Shown here in pieces: positions 1-9,489 of a stretch of DNA of 31,636 bases. Position 1 is the stretch's first letter; every line of letters begins with the position of its first letter. The notes beneath the pieces are model-generated. The model saw only the letters and a list, made by a program, of their open reading frames with translations, ran no database searches and was not told the origin of the DNA. The position numbers and the translations under genes are program-made. The DNA lies in NCBI GenBank assembly GCA_002431915.1, contig DJEP01000005.1:1-31636 (forward strand), given 5' to 3'. The DNA is from Lachnospiraceae bacterium UBA5895 (GTDB taxonomy: Bacteria; Bacillota; Clostridia; Lachnospirales; Lachnospiraceae).

Positions 1-33
1 TATAATTCGACGCGTGACAATGAGAATATGATG

Positions 34-78
34 AGAACCTCATTACTGATAGAGATATCGGTAATGAGGTTCTTTTTT
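34..78 (+). terminator. Intrinsic terminator of the gene left of the window
   Basis: Arms 34-46 and 61-73 are perfectly complementary over 13 bp. The inner bases continue the stem (48-51 with 56-59) around a GAGA tetraloop, and a run of six T follows at 73-78. This is a textbook Rho-independent terminator. It separates the hydrolase gene at 204 from whatever lies upstream. Confidence 0.93.
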
Positions 79-102
79 GCATAGAATATGAGACAGAATT
101 CG

Positions 103-132
103 TTGCAGGAAAATCCGGGCAGAGTCTATAAT
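103..132 (+). promoter_or_regulatory. Candidate sigma-A promoter of the GH2-type gene
   Basis: A perfect -10 TATAAT lies at 127-132, with TTGCAG (partial match to TTGACA) at 103-108 and an 18-bp spacer. It sits just after the upstream terminator and about 70 bp before the ATG at 204. The weak -35 box suggests help from an activator, but no operator is recognisable. Confidence 0.55.
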
Positions 133-203
133 AAAACTAGCTATGTGGTACGATGGGTGAACAGAAATTATAGAAATTAATTTACAGAAACAGGGGGATA
201 GCC

Positions 204-3077
204 ATGCAAGTTTCACTGGAAGGAACATGGAAAGCAGTACTGGCAGATGGAACAGCAGCACAGATGCGTCTGCCGGGGACTCTGGATGAGAGCGGAATCG
301 GTCATAGAGACGTCGGCGCCAATCAGTGGCACCCGGATGCGGCACTGGGAAATGCCGAGGGAGAGGTAGACAAGGATGCACCGATCGCCACGAGATTTAC
401 CAGACGGCATACCTATGAAGGTGAGGCACGAATCAGCCGGAAAATGATAATACCGGACTACGGAAAAGACAGGCTGTTCGTCCTGGCGGAGCGGGCAAGA
501 GCCCTGCGGCTGCTGGTGGATGGTGCGGAGTGCACCATGTTCCGACCGGGGACTTTGAGTACACCCTATATCTTTGAACTTACCGGAGTAACACAGGGGG
601 AGCATGAACTGACATTTCTATCGGATAACAGCTATCCGGGAATGCCCAAGGGAGCCATCTGCTATTCTTCCGCGGCAACGGACGAGACACAGACGAACTG
701 GAACGGTATCCTCGGAAACTTATGTATGTATACCAGACCGCAGAATTTTATTGATCGTGTCCGTGTATATCCGAAGCAGAAGCCGGAGATGACAGGAGGA
801 TACGAGGTCGATGTCTGTGTGGAAGTGGCATTTGGAACAAAGGAAAGATTAAAAGATGCTAAAATAGTCTTACAGTCAGACGCTTTGGCAGTAACAGAAG
901 AATCCGGGAAAATACAGAAGATGGCGGAAACTTTAACCTGCTCGGGGGATGTTTTAGCAGAATTCGGAGAAAACGGACAGGAGGAGCGGAAAACAACAGA
1001 AGTATGGCTCCGGGATCTGCCTCTGCAGGAAAATGTGAAGCTATGGGATGAAGACGAGGGCAATCTCGTAGAGATGACTGCAATCCTGGACAGTGATACG
1101 TCGGCAGAGGGTGGAGACAGCAGCACCTGTGAATACCGGACACGCTTCGGCATCCGCACATCCGGTGATAACGGCAGTGGCAGACTGGCGTTGAACGGCA
1201 GAACACTTTTTCTGCGGAGCGAGACAAATTGCGCGGAATACCCCGAAACCGGACATTCTCCCATGACGATCCCGGAATGGAAAGAGATTCTGCAAAAATA
1301 CCGCAGCTATGGCATTAACTGCGTTCGCTTCCATTCCCACTGTGAGCCGGAGGCAGCTTTTGCGGCAGCGGATGAACTGGGAATGCTCCTGCAGCCGGAG
1401 TTGTCCAACTGGGATCCGAAGGATGCGTTTGGGACGGAGGAAAGTTACCGATATTACCGTGCAGAGCTTACGGCGATACTGCAAACTTATGCCAATCATC
1501 CCTCTTTTGTGATGCTGACATTGGGGAATGAATTGCAGGCGCGGGGCGAAGGCAGAGAGCGGATGCGGGAGCTGGTCAGGACAGCGAAGCGGCTGGATCC
1601 TACCCGATTATATGCCAACGGCTCCAATGCGTTCTATGGCGAGGAAGGGTGTGATTCGGAAAGTGATTTCTATACTTCACAGAGCTGTAAGAATGTGGTG
1701 ATCCGGGGAACTTTTTCCGGAATGCGGGGATACATTAACGAAAATTATCCATCGGCGGATCATACTTATGATGCGGCGATGGCAGAGATACGAAAGGAAT
1801 ATCGAAAGCCGGTATTCAGTTTCGAGGTGGGGCAATTTGAGGTGTTGCCGGATTTTGAGGAAATGGAAAGCTTTCACGGAATATCGGATCCGGTAAATCT
1901 GCAGCTGATCCGGAAACGGGTAGAGGAACAGGGACTGTTGCCCCTATGGAAAAAGTACGTGGAAGCCACCGGCGAACTGTCGAGACTGGTATACCGGGAG
2001 GAGATCGAAGCTGCCATGCGGACAAGGGAACTGTCGGGCATTTCTCTTTTGGGACTGCAGGATTTTCCGGGACAGGGAACGGCACTGGTGGGCATGATGA
2101 ATTCCCATTTGGAGCCGAAGCCATATGATTTTGCGAGACCGGAAAGATTTCGTGAATTTTTCAGAGAGAGCAGGATTCTGGTAAAACTGCCGCGTTATAC
2201 CTATGAGGCAGGAGAACGACTGAAGGCAGAAGTGGAAGTGGCAAATTTCGGGAAAAAGAATATTGAAGGAGTATTTTGCTGGACACTTACCGAAAGAAAA
2301 TGCGCATCTGCGGGCGGAAGCCATGAGCCGGAAGAACTGACAAAAAACGAAAAGACGATGATAGCAGCCGGAGCAGATACCGAGACAAAAATCTGTCCTC
2401 CGGGAAGCTATACTATGATAGGTATCCTGGATATTTCGCTGGATAGAATTCAAAAAAATACAGCACTTACTCTCACAGTGAACGTCGGCAACTGTACCAG
2501 CTCTTATCCGGTGTGGGTATATCAGAAGACTACTCCGGTATGCCCGGAAAATGTATATGAGACCAGAGTCTTTGATGAGCGGACAAGAGAAGTGCTTCAA
2601 AACGGCGGAAAGGTCTATCTGTCACCGGATGCGGACAAAGAAAGCCTGCCGAATTCTATTAAAACACAGTTTACCACGGACTTCTGGTCGGTAGGGACTT
2701 TCGCGGAGCAGGAAGGCGGTATGGGACAGCTGATCGATACAGAGCACCCTATTTTTCGGAGTTTCCCGACAGATTTTCATACGGACTGGCAATGGTGGAT
2801 TGCGGCATGCAAGCGGGCGGTGATTCTGCCGAGACCGATGAAATCTGTGATTACGGAGATGGACAGCTATGCATTTTTACGTCCTATGGCACAGTTGATC
2901 GAGTTCCGGTGCCTGAACGGAAAAGTATTGCTCTCCACCATGGAATTGCACAGAAGCCTGCAGTACCCGGAGGCGAGAGCACTCCAAACGGCAATTTACG
3001 AATATCTGTCCGGAGAGAAATTTCAGCCGGCGGAGGAACTCACCGGGCAGGAACTGCACGCGCTTCTTGGATATTAA
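204..3077 (+). CDS. Glycoside hydrolase family 2-type protein (beta-galactosidase/glucuronidase fold)
   Basis: Predicted intracellular beta-glycosidase of 957 residues. The N-terminus (about 1-190) resembles the GH2 jelly-roll sugar-binding domain. An Ig-like segment follows, and a TIM barrel covers about 320-650. The barrel carries a GNE motif with Glu443 as the expected acid/base, and FEVGQ with Glu541 as the expected nucleophile, about 100 residues later as in clan GH-A. The C-terminal 300 residues look like accessory beta-domains. There is no signal peptide. The start follows a GGGGGAT ribosome binding site. The stop overlaps by a few bases the 3' end of the AraC gene on the other strand. 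The neighbourhood suggests removal of galactose or a similar sugar from pectic side chains. The family assignment is good, but the substrate is inferred. Weak agreement with classical LacZ motifs means an atypical subfamily is likely. Confidence 0.82.
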   Translation: MQVSLEGTWKAVLADGTAAQMRLPGTLDESGIGHRDVGANQWHPDAALGNAEGEVDKDAPIATRFTRRHTYEGEARISRKMIIPDYGKDRLFVLAERARALRLLVDGAECTMFRPGTLSTPYIFELTGVTQGEHELTFLSDNSYPGMPKGAICYSSAATDETQTNWNGILGNLCMYTRPQNFIDRVRVYPKQKPEMTGGYEVDVCVEVAFGTKERLKDAKIVLQSDALAVTEESGKIQKMAETLTCSGDVLAEFGENGQEERKTTEVWLRDLPLQENVKLWDEDEGNLVEMTAILDSDTSAEGGDSSTCEYRTRFGIRTSGDNGSGRLALNGRTLFLRSETNCAEYPETGHSPMTIPEWKEILQKYRSYGINCVRFHSHCEPEAAFAAADELGMLLQPELSNWDPKDAFGTEESYRYYRAELTAILQTYANHPSFVMLTLGNELQARGEGRERMRELVRTAKRLDPTRLYANGSNAFYGEEGCDSESDFYTSQSCKNVVIRGTFSGMRGYINENYPSADHTYDAAMAEIRKEYRKPVFSFEVGQFEVLPDFEEMESFHGISDPVNLQLIRKRVEEQGLLPLWKKYVEATGELSRLVYREEIEAAMRTRELSGISLLGLQDFPGQGTALVGMMNSHLEPKPYDFARPERFREFFRESRILVKLPRYTYEAGERLKAEVEVANFGKKNIEGVFCWTLTERKCASAGGSHEPEELTKNEKTMIAAGADTETKICPPGSYTMIGILDISLDRIQKNTALTLTVNVGNCTSSYPVWVYQKTTPVCPENVYETRVFDERTREVLQNGGKVYLSPDADKESLPNSIKTQFTTDFWSVGTFAEQEGGMGQLIDTEHPIFRSFPTDFHTDWQWWIAACKRAVILPRPMKSVITEMDSYAFLRPMAQLIEFRCLNGKVLLSTMELHRSLQYPEARALQTAIYEYLSGEKFQPAEELTGQELHALLGY

Positions 3078-3892
3078 CTGCGGTAATCCGAAGGGCGCAG
3101 CCCCGTAGAATTTTTAAAGCACGTACAGAATCGGCTTTCATCGGCAAAACCACAGGAGAAACAGATTTCTTTTACGGTGAGGTCTGTATTTTTCAACAGA
3201 TATTTTGCGTGATTCAACCGGGTGGCAATGAGATATTCATGAGGAGTCTGACCGGTGCGCTGACGGAACAGACGGATAAAATAAAAACGGCTCAAGTGCG
3301 CCAGGGCAGCCAGATCATCCACGGACAGCGGCTCTGCAAAGTGGGACTGTATATATCCTGTAACCGTGGATATGATGTCTCCGCCTGTGACAGAAGCGGA
3401 CGTGGAGGAAAACTCTGAGAGCATTCCGGCAATGAGAAGTGAGACGGCGACTTCCGAGGGAACCGTTCCGTTGGAAAACGATGCTGTCAGAGAGGACAGC
3501 CCGGCAGGTGCATGGGACAGCAGAGGAATGGCAGTGCCTGCAAGGCGGCTCAGAGATTCGTAATATTTCAAGGCGGCAGCCCCGTCCACATGGATCCAGT
3601 CGGCTTCCCAGCCTTCTTCACTTTTGTAAGAGTGAGGAGCATAGCAATTTAATAAAATAGTATGCCCTGCGGAAACAGTCAGCTCTGCATCCGGAGTACG
3701 CAGCCGGCAGCTGCCTCCGGTTATGGACATGATGAGAAGACTGTTATAACTGCTCCGTTCCAGGTGGTATCCGGGTAAATAGCGGAAATGCCCAAGACAG
3801 AGCGGATATAAGAAGAACTCGACCGCTTCGGCAGTAGGGGTATAGATGTAATATTCAGAGGTGGGATCTATGAGATGTTCTGTGGTAAACAT
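3074..3892 (-). CDS. AraC-family transcriptional regulator
   Basis: Regulator of 272 residues with a cupin-like N-terminal sensor (AraC ligand-binding type, about 20-150) and two helix-turn-helix segments in the last 100 residues. The end is typical of AraC/XylS (LTVKEICFSCGFADESRF, then TGLRPSDYR). The reading frame stays open further upstream, but ATG 3892 is chosen because it is preceded by GGAGGAATT and lies just downstream of a near-consensus promoter. The upstream extension would be a hydrophobic stretch that includes that promoter. The gene lies between the GH2-type gene (convergent) and the DUF5107 gene (divergent), so control of one or both is the natural inference. The ligand is probably a sugar. 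Confidence 0.92.
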   Translation of the reverse strand: MFTTEHLIDPTSEYYIYTPTAEAVEFFLYPLCLGHFRYLPGYHLERSSYNSLLIMSITGGSCRLRTPDAELTVSAGHTILLNCYAPHSYKSEEGWEADWIHVDGAAALKYYESLSRLAGTAIPLLSHAPAGLSSLTASFSNGTVPSEVAVSLLIAGMLSEFSSTSASVTGGDIISTVTGYIQSHFAEPLSVDDLAALAHLSRFYFIRLFRQRTGQTPHEYLIATRLNHAKYLLKNTDLTVKEICFSCGFADESRFCTCFKNSTGLRPSDYRS

Positions 3893-3917
3893 AATTCCTC
3901 CAATAGCAATTTTTATA

Positions 3918-3946
3918 AATATAACAGCAAAAAGCGTTAATGTCAA
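3918..3946 (-). promoter_or_regulatory. Sigma-A promoter of the AraC gene
   Basis: On the minus strand, TTGACA (3946-3941), a 17-bp spacer and TATATT (3923-3918) form a near-perfect promoter. The predicted start site is about 20 bp before the ribosome binding site of the gene starting at 3892. It confirms the short start of that regulator. Confidence 0.85.
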
Positions 3947-4013
3947 TGAAAAAATCATATGATATGATGGGCACAAAAGAAAAACAGCAGGAATTTCCAA
4001 AAAGGAGGATGCC

Positions 4014-7000
4014 ATGAATAAAGTACATGTCTGGGAAGAAAAAGTGACGATCCCCACTTATGAAGCCGGGAAACCGGATAAGAATCCCGTGTTTTTGGAG
4101 AAACGTGTCTATCAGGGAAGTTCAGGGAGAATCTATCCGCATACCGTGATCGAGAAGATCAGCGATGAGAAGGTGGATAAGGAGTATACGGCGCTTTTTC
4201 TGGAGAACGATTATCTGAAAGTAATGATGCTGCCGGAGCTGGGCGGCAGGATCCAGAGGGCTTATGACAAGACCAACGGCTATGATTTTATCTATTACAA
4301 TCATGTCATCAAACCGGCGTTAGTCGGACTGGCAGGACCCTGGATTTCCGGTGGTATTGAGTTCAACTGGCCCCAGCATCACAGACCCAGTACTTTTGAT
4401 CCGGTGGAATATACCTATGCGGAAAATGAGGACGGGAGCGCCACGGTCTGGATGGGCGAGATCGAGAATATGTTCCGGACGGAGGGCGTGCTGGGCGTGA
4501 CTTTGTATCCAAATAAGGCATATATTGAATTGTCGGCAAAACTCTATAACCGCACGAAAATGCCCCAGACTTTCCTGTGGTGGGCGAACCCTGCAGTGGC
4601 GGTAAATGATGACACTATTTCCGTATTCCCAGAGGATGTGACGGCGGTCTATGACCACGGCAAACGGGATGTTATCAGTTTCCCCTACGCGGAAGGAACT
4701 TATTACAAGCACAAATACGATCATGTGAATATTGCACAGTATAAAAATATTCCGGTGCCAACCTCTTATATGGCATACCGCTCGGATTATAACTTTATCG
4801 GCGAGTACGATTACGGAAAACAGGCAGGGCTTCTGCATGTGGCGGATCACCATATTGCTTCGGGGAAAAAGCAGTGGACCTGGGGCTGTGGTGAATTCGG
4901 CAAGGCATGGGACCGGGCACTAACGGACGAGGACGGTCCGTATATTGAGCTGATGACCGGCTGCTTTACAGACAATCAGCCGGATTTCACCTGGATCCAG
5001 CCCCAGGAGACCAAGAATTTCAAACAGTATTTTATGCCCTATAAAAATATCGGCTATGTGAAAAATGCCACGATCGATGCGGCGGTGAATGTGGAATATG
5101 ATGAGACTGCGGGACAGCTTACGGTATCAGCCTATACCACATCTGTGCAGAAAGAAGCACAGATCCTGCTGACCCTGCCCGAAGAAAACGGCGGACAGGA
5201 AAAGGTACTGTATGAGGAAGTCTCAGATCTGTCACCGGAGAAAACTTATGAAGTGAAGATCGGACGGGAAAAATTGCAACAGATACCGGCATTTGCAGAG
5301 GGAGAGCAGAATGGCACAGAGGCGCTCTGCGGTCTGTGGGTATGCGTCCGCTCCGCAGATGGAAGAGAACTGGTCTCTTATCGTTTCCCGGAAAAGATCG
5401 AAGCAGAAGTGCCGGAACCGGCAAAGGCAGCACCGCTTCCGGGAGACTGTGAAACTACGGAGGATCTGTTTCTCTACGGTCTGCATGTGGAACAATACCG
5501 GCATGCCACCTGTCACCCCGAGGATTATTATCTGGAGGGGCTGCGCAGGGATCCTACCGATATCCGCCTGAACAATGCCTATGGAAGATGCCTGTTACGG
5601 AGCTGTGATTTTGCCGGAGCGGAAAAGTATTTCCGAAAGGCGGTGGAGAAATCCATCCGTTCCAATCCGAATCCCTATGACTATGAACCGTATTATAATC
5701 TGGGACTGTCACTGAAATATCAGGGAAAAGAAAAAGAAGCCTACGATGCCTTTTACAAAGCCATCTGGGGCGGTAGCTTTCAGGCACCCGGATTCTATGA
5801 ACTTGCCTGCCTGGATGCGAAAGCGGGAAGATTCGCAGAGGCACTGGAGCATGTAAATGAATCTATTCTCAGACAGTACCAGTGCATGAAAGCCCGGGCA
5901 TTGAAGGAAGCCCTTTTAAAGAAACTGGGAAGAGTGCAGGAAGCGGAAGAATTGCATAAGGAGAGCCTGAAGATCAATCCGCTTTATGACAGACAGCCGG
6001 AGAAAATCAACCATAACACTCTGTTGGAGCTAATGATCGACCTCTATGAGGCAGGAGACTACGCACAGGGAATTGACATTGCGGGGAGATGGGTGGAACA
6101 ACAGAAGGTATCGCAGGAAGAGAACATTTATCCGCTGGTATATTATTATATCGCTTACGGATATCGGAACCTGTACGGGGAAGAAAATGCCGGACAGGCA
6201 GAGCGTTATGCGGCATTGGGAGAAAAGGCTGTGACAGATGGCTGTTTCCCTCACAGAACGGAAGACTACATTGTGTTGAAGAGTCTGGCAGCAGAATACA
6301 ATCTCGGTATGGCTTATTATTATCTGGGATGCCTGCTCTATGACAGGAGAGTGTACGAGGAAGCCATAGCGGATTATGAAAGGGCGGCACTTAAGTATCC
6401 GGAGTTCCCCACGGTTCACAGAAATATGGCGCTGGCATATTACAATGTGAAAAAGCAGCCGAAGCGGGCGTACGAGGAAATGGAGAAAGCTTTTGCACTG
6501 GATGAGACGGATGCCAGAGTATATTTGGAACTGGACCAGCTAAGAATACGTCTAAATGTTCCCGTGAAGGAACGATTAAGCGATATGGAAAAACATTTTG
6601 TCCTGGTGGAAAGCCGGGATGACCTGTATCTGGAGTATGTGACGCTGTTAAACACACTGGGAGATGCTGCGGAGGCTCTCGACCTGATCAAAGCAAGGAA
6701 GTTCCATCAGTGGGAAGGTGGCGAAGGCAAAGTGGCAGCCCAGTACCTGACCGCCCTGTATCAGCTGGCAAAAGTGGCTGTGGCAAAAGGAGAATATGCA
6801 GAAGCCAAAACATTTCTCCTACAGGCAGTGGATGAATATCCCCATAATCTGGGCGAAGGAAAACTGGAGTCGGCACAGGAAAATAACCTGTACTATCTGT
6901 TGGGACTGGTGCAGGAAAAACTGGGTGAGACCAAAGAATCTTTAACGAGCCTGACAAGAGCCTGCCGTGGTGAATCGGAACCGGTAGGCATGATGTATTA

Positions 7001-7331
7001 CAATGACCAGCCGCCCGAAATGATCTATTATCAGGGACTTGCGTACCGAAAGCTTGGGGAAGAAGAGCAGGCAGTTCGCAGATTTAGGAAGCTGGTGGAC
7101 TATGGCAGAGAGCACATCGGGGATGATGTGAAAATAGACTATTTTGCGGTATCCCTGCCGGATCTGCTGATCTTCGAGGAGAACTTAAACGACCGGAATC
7201 GGAAGCACTGTCTATTCATGATGAGTCTGGGACTGCGGGGACTGGGGCAGACAGACGAGGCGGAAAAATGTGCGGAAGAATTGCTTGCCATGGATAATTG
7301 CCATCAGGGAATCCGGGTACATGATCTATAA
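4014..7331 (+). CDS. DUF5107 domain protein with C-terminal tetratricopeptide repeats
   Basis: Protein of 1105 residues with two parts. Residues about 1-350 match the DUF5107 family as I know it, a beta-sandwich of galactose-mutarotase-like type found next to sugar-degrading enzymes. Aromatic and charged clusters such as FLWWANPAV and QWTWGCGEFG could line a sugar site. From about 500 to the end it is a long helical array with many TPR-like units (YYNLGLSLKYQGKEKEA, YYYLGCLLYDRRVYEEA and others). There is no signal peptide or membrane segment, so it is cytoplasmic. AAGGAGG at 4002-4008 fixes the start. It is divergent from an AraC gene and followed 73 bp later by GH35, probably cotranscribed. 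Its biochemical role is unknown to me: it could be a glycosidase, an epimerase-like sugar binder, or a scaffold for neighbouring enzymes. Confidence 0.85.
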   Translation: MNKVHVWEEKVTIPTYEAGKPDKNPVFLEKRVYQGSSGRIYPHTVIEKISDEKVDKEYTALFLENDYLKVMMLPELGGRIQRAYDKTNGYDFIYYNHVIKPALVGLAGPWISGGIEFNWPQHHRPSTFDPVEYTYAENEDGSATVWMGEIENMFRTEGVLGVTLYPNKAYIELSAKLYNRTKMPQTFLWWANPAVAVNDDTISVFPEDVTAVYDHGKRDVISFPYAEGTYYKHKYDHVNIAQYKNIPVPTSYMAYRSDYNFIGEYDYGKQAGLLHVADHHIASGKKQWTWGCGEFGKAWDRALTDEDGPYIELMTGCFTDNQPDFTWIQPQETKNFKQYFMPYKNIGYVKNATIDAAVNVEYDETAGQLTVSAYTTSVQKEAQILLTLPEENGGQEKVLYEEVSDLSPEKTYEVKIGREKLQQIPAFAEGEQNGTEALCGLWVCVRSADGRELVSYRFPEKIEAEVPEPAKAAPLPGDCETTEDLFLYGLHVEQYRHATCHPEDYYLEGLRRDPTDIRLNNAYGRCLLRSCDFAGAEKYFRKAVEKSIRSNPNPYDYEPYYNLGLSLKYQGKEKEAYDAFYKAIWGGSFQAPGFYELACLDAKAGRFAEALEHVNESILRQYQCMKARALKEALLKKLGRVQEAEELHKESLKINPLYDRQPEKINHNTLLELMIDLYEAGDYAQGIDIAGRWVEQQKVSQEENIYPLVYYYIAYGYRNLYGEENAGQAERYAALGEKAVTDGCFPHRTEDYIVLKSLAAEYNLGMAYYYLGCLLYDRRVYEEAIADYERAALKYPEFPTVHRNMALAYYNVKKQPKRAYEEMEKAFALDETDARVYLELDQLRIRLNVPVKERLSDMEKHFVLVESRDDLYLEYVTLLNTLGDAAEALDLIKARKFHQWEGGEGKVAAQYLTALYQLAKVAVAKGEYAEAKTFLLQAVDEYPHNLGEGKLESAQENNLYYLLGLVQEKLGETKESLTSLTRACRGESEPVGMMYYNDQPPEMIYYQGLAYRKLGEEEQAVRRFRKLVDYGREHIGDDVKIDYFAVSLPDLLIFEENLNDRNRKHCLFMMSLGLRGLGQTDEAEKCAEELLAMDNCHQGIRVHDL

Positions 7332-7404
7332 AAGGAAAGCCTGAAAATAAAGGTTTAAAGATGAAGGATTGAAGATGAAGGTTCTATGAGAAAAGGATTA
7401 CAAC

Positions 7405-9426
7405 ATGGAAAAAGAAATATACAGTTATAACAGCGAGTATCTGACCTGCAACGGCAGACCAATTCTGCCCATCATGGGAGAATTCCATTTTTCCCGCTAT
7501 CCGGAAACAGAGTGGAAGAAAGCACTTGAGAATATGAAGACCGGCGGCGTGGAGATTGCTGCCACTTACGTGTTCTGGATCCACCATGAGGAAGCGGAAG
7601 GAGAATGGGATTTTTCCGGCAGGAGGAATCTGAAAGCGTTTCTGAACTGCTGTCAGGAAGTTGGAATGAAAGTATGGCTGCGCATCGGACCGTGGGCGCA
7701 CGGAGAGTGCAGAAACGGCGGTTTTCCGGACTGGCTGGTGAAGAAGGAAAAGAGGGGAGAGCTGACCCTGCGGACAGATGATTCACAGTATTTGAAGTAT
7801 GTGGATATCTTTTTTACGAAGATTGCGGAACAGGCAGCAGGCTTTTTGCATAAGGACGGAGGACCGGTCATCGGTATCCAGGTCGAGAACGAATACGGAC
7901 ATGCCGGTGGCCCTTCCGACAGAGAAGAAGGAATGGCGCATATGCGTACATTACGCACTATGGCGGAGGAAAAGGGACTGACGGTGCCCTATGTGTCGGC
8001 AACCGGCTGGGGTGGCGCCTACGTGCCGGAAGGTTTCCTGCCGGTGCTCGGAGGGTATGTGGATGCACCGTGGGCAAGCCATACCCGCGAACTTGCGGCG
8101 AGCGAGAATTTCCTGTTTCAGCCTTTTCATGACGATGCCAATATTGCTTCGGATTTCGCCGAAGGACAGAGCAGTTTTACCTTTGATGCAGAGAAATTCC
8201 CTTACCTGACGGCGGAACTGGGAGGGGGACTGCAGGTGACGGCACACAGACGTACCTACCCTTACCCGGAGGACATCGAGGCGCAGACGATCTGTATGCT
8301 GGGAGCAGGGGCAAATCTGATCGGCTATTATATGTATCACGGCGGCGTGAATCCTGACGGAAAATACACCACCCTGCAGGAGTCGAAAGCGACCGGCTAT
8401 GCCAATGACCTTCCGGTGAAGAGCTATGATTTCCAGACATGCTTACGGGAAAACGGTCTGCCGTCGGAGAGTTATTACAGGCTGCGCAAGCACCATATTT
8501 TTATCCGAAATACACAAGAACTGCTGGCACCGGCAAAGGTGTACCTGCCGGATAATATCCCTGAGCCTGCGGGTGCGGAAGATATGGAGACACTGCGGGC
8601 GGTCTTCCGCTACAATGAAGCAGCAGGCTGCGGATTTCTGTTTATTAACAACCATCAGAGAAAACGGAAAATGACGGAGAAACGGATTACACCGGAAACA
8701 CCGCTGCAATTTACGGTACCGGCTGGTGAGGGAACACGGAAACAGATCGTTTTTGACCGGATCCATGTGCGGACGGATGCAATTCTGGTGCTGCCGTATG
8801 ATCTACCGGTGGAGATACAGGGAGAGCGGCTAAGACTTCATGGGACGAATGCTTCTTACCTCGGATGCTATGACGGAACTTATTATTTTTATACGGATGA
8901 GAAGCCGGAAGATATTTATTTCGAGTGGAACGATGGCAAGGAACATGCGGAAGCGGTAAGGATCCTTACGACACACGATGCAGAGTATTTTTGCCATGTG
9001 GAAGAAGGAGCAGACGAAAAGGGTAAGGTGGATCTGTTACCGGATCTGCATTTTACGGAAGCCGGTAAGGTGCAGATCACGGATGTCGGACAGGCAGTGG
9101 AAAGCATCCGGAATGTATATGGTCAAACAGAGCCAAACGTCTATGAATTAACCTTGGAATATGAGTATCACCCGACCGATGCTCTATCAGGTGATGTCTG
9201 GCTGGAACTGGATTTCGGCGGGGACTGCGCACGCCTGTATCAGGACGGAAAACTGATCGACGACTGGTTCTCCAACGGTGAACTATGGCGTGTGGCTCTG
9301 AAACGCTACGGCTGCCCGACACAATTGACTCTGGAACTGGATCCGTTCAAAACGGATGTCTATTACGACCTGCCGCCGAAAAAGGAGAATTGTCTCATAA
9401 GCGCGAGATTACAGCAGCTGAACTGA
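7405..9426 (+). CDS. Glycoside hydrolase family 35 beta-galactosidase
   Basis: Enzyme of 673 residues expected to release terminal beta-linked galactose. The N-terminal barrel has classic GH35 features: GEFHFSRYP near residue 26, a YVFWxHHE motif, RIGPWAHGECRNGGFPDWL, the acid/base Glu163 in VENEYG, and the nucleophile Glu271 in TAELGGG. The later part (about 380-673) is beta-rich, as in family members. There is no signal peptide, so it acts on imported oligosaccharides. The spacing of 73 bp from the DUF5107 gene, with no terminator between, suggests one transcript. The short spacer holds a near-duplicate (GATGAAGGATT, GATGAAGGTTC). The likely natural substrate is the galactan or galactose branches of rhamnogalacturonan-I; this is inferred from context. 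Confidence 0.93.
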   Translation: MEKEIYSYNSEYLTCNGRPILPIMGEFHFSRYPETEWKKALENMKTGGVEIAATYVFWIHHEEAEGEWDFSGRRNLKAFLNCCQEVGMKVWLRIGPWAHGECRNGGFPDWLVKKEKRGELTLRTDDSQYLKYVDIFFTKIAEQAAGFLHKDGGPVIGIQVENEYGHAGGPSDREEGMAHMRTLRTMAEEKGLTVPYVSATGWGGAYVPEGFLPVLGGYVDAPWASHTRELAASENFLFQPFHDDANIASDFAEGQSSFTFDAEKFPYLTAELGGGLQVTAHRRTYPYPEDIEAQTICMLGAGANLIGYYMYHGGVNPDGKYTTLQESKATGYANDLPVKSYDFQTCLRENGLPSESYYRLRKHHIFIRNTQELLAPAKVYLPDNIPEPAGAEDMETLRAVFRYNEAAGCGFLFINNHQRKRKMTEKRITPETPLQFTVPAGEGTRKQIVFDRIHVRTDAILVLPYDLPVEIQGERLRLHGTNASYLGCYDGTYYFYTDEKPEDIYFEWNDGKEHAEAVRILTTHDAEYFCHVEEGADEKGKVDLLPDLHFTEAGKVQITDVGQAVESIRNVYGQTEPNVYELTLEYEYHPTDALSGDVWLELDFGGDCARLYQDGKLIDDWFSNGELWRVALKRYGCPTQLTLELDPFKTDVYYDLPPKKENCLISARLQQLN

Positions 9427-9489
9427 CCGGAACCCAGTCTGACAGGATTGCTATTTCGGAACCAGAATGATTGAAAAGAGGATACGCAT

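Noticed and set aside
3940..3968. Plus-strand promoter of the DUF5107 gene using TATGAT at 3963-3968
   Set aside because: No acceptable -35 box at 16-18 bp; it may be activator-dependent but the evidence is too weak to list.
3893..4057. N-terminal extension of the first AraC regulator
   Set aside because: It would add a hydrophobic stretch spanning the gene's own promoter; ATG 3892 has a good ribosome binding site.
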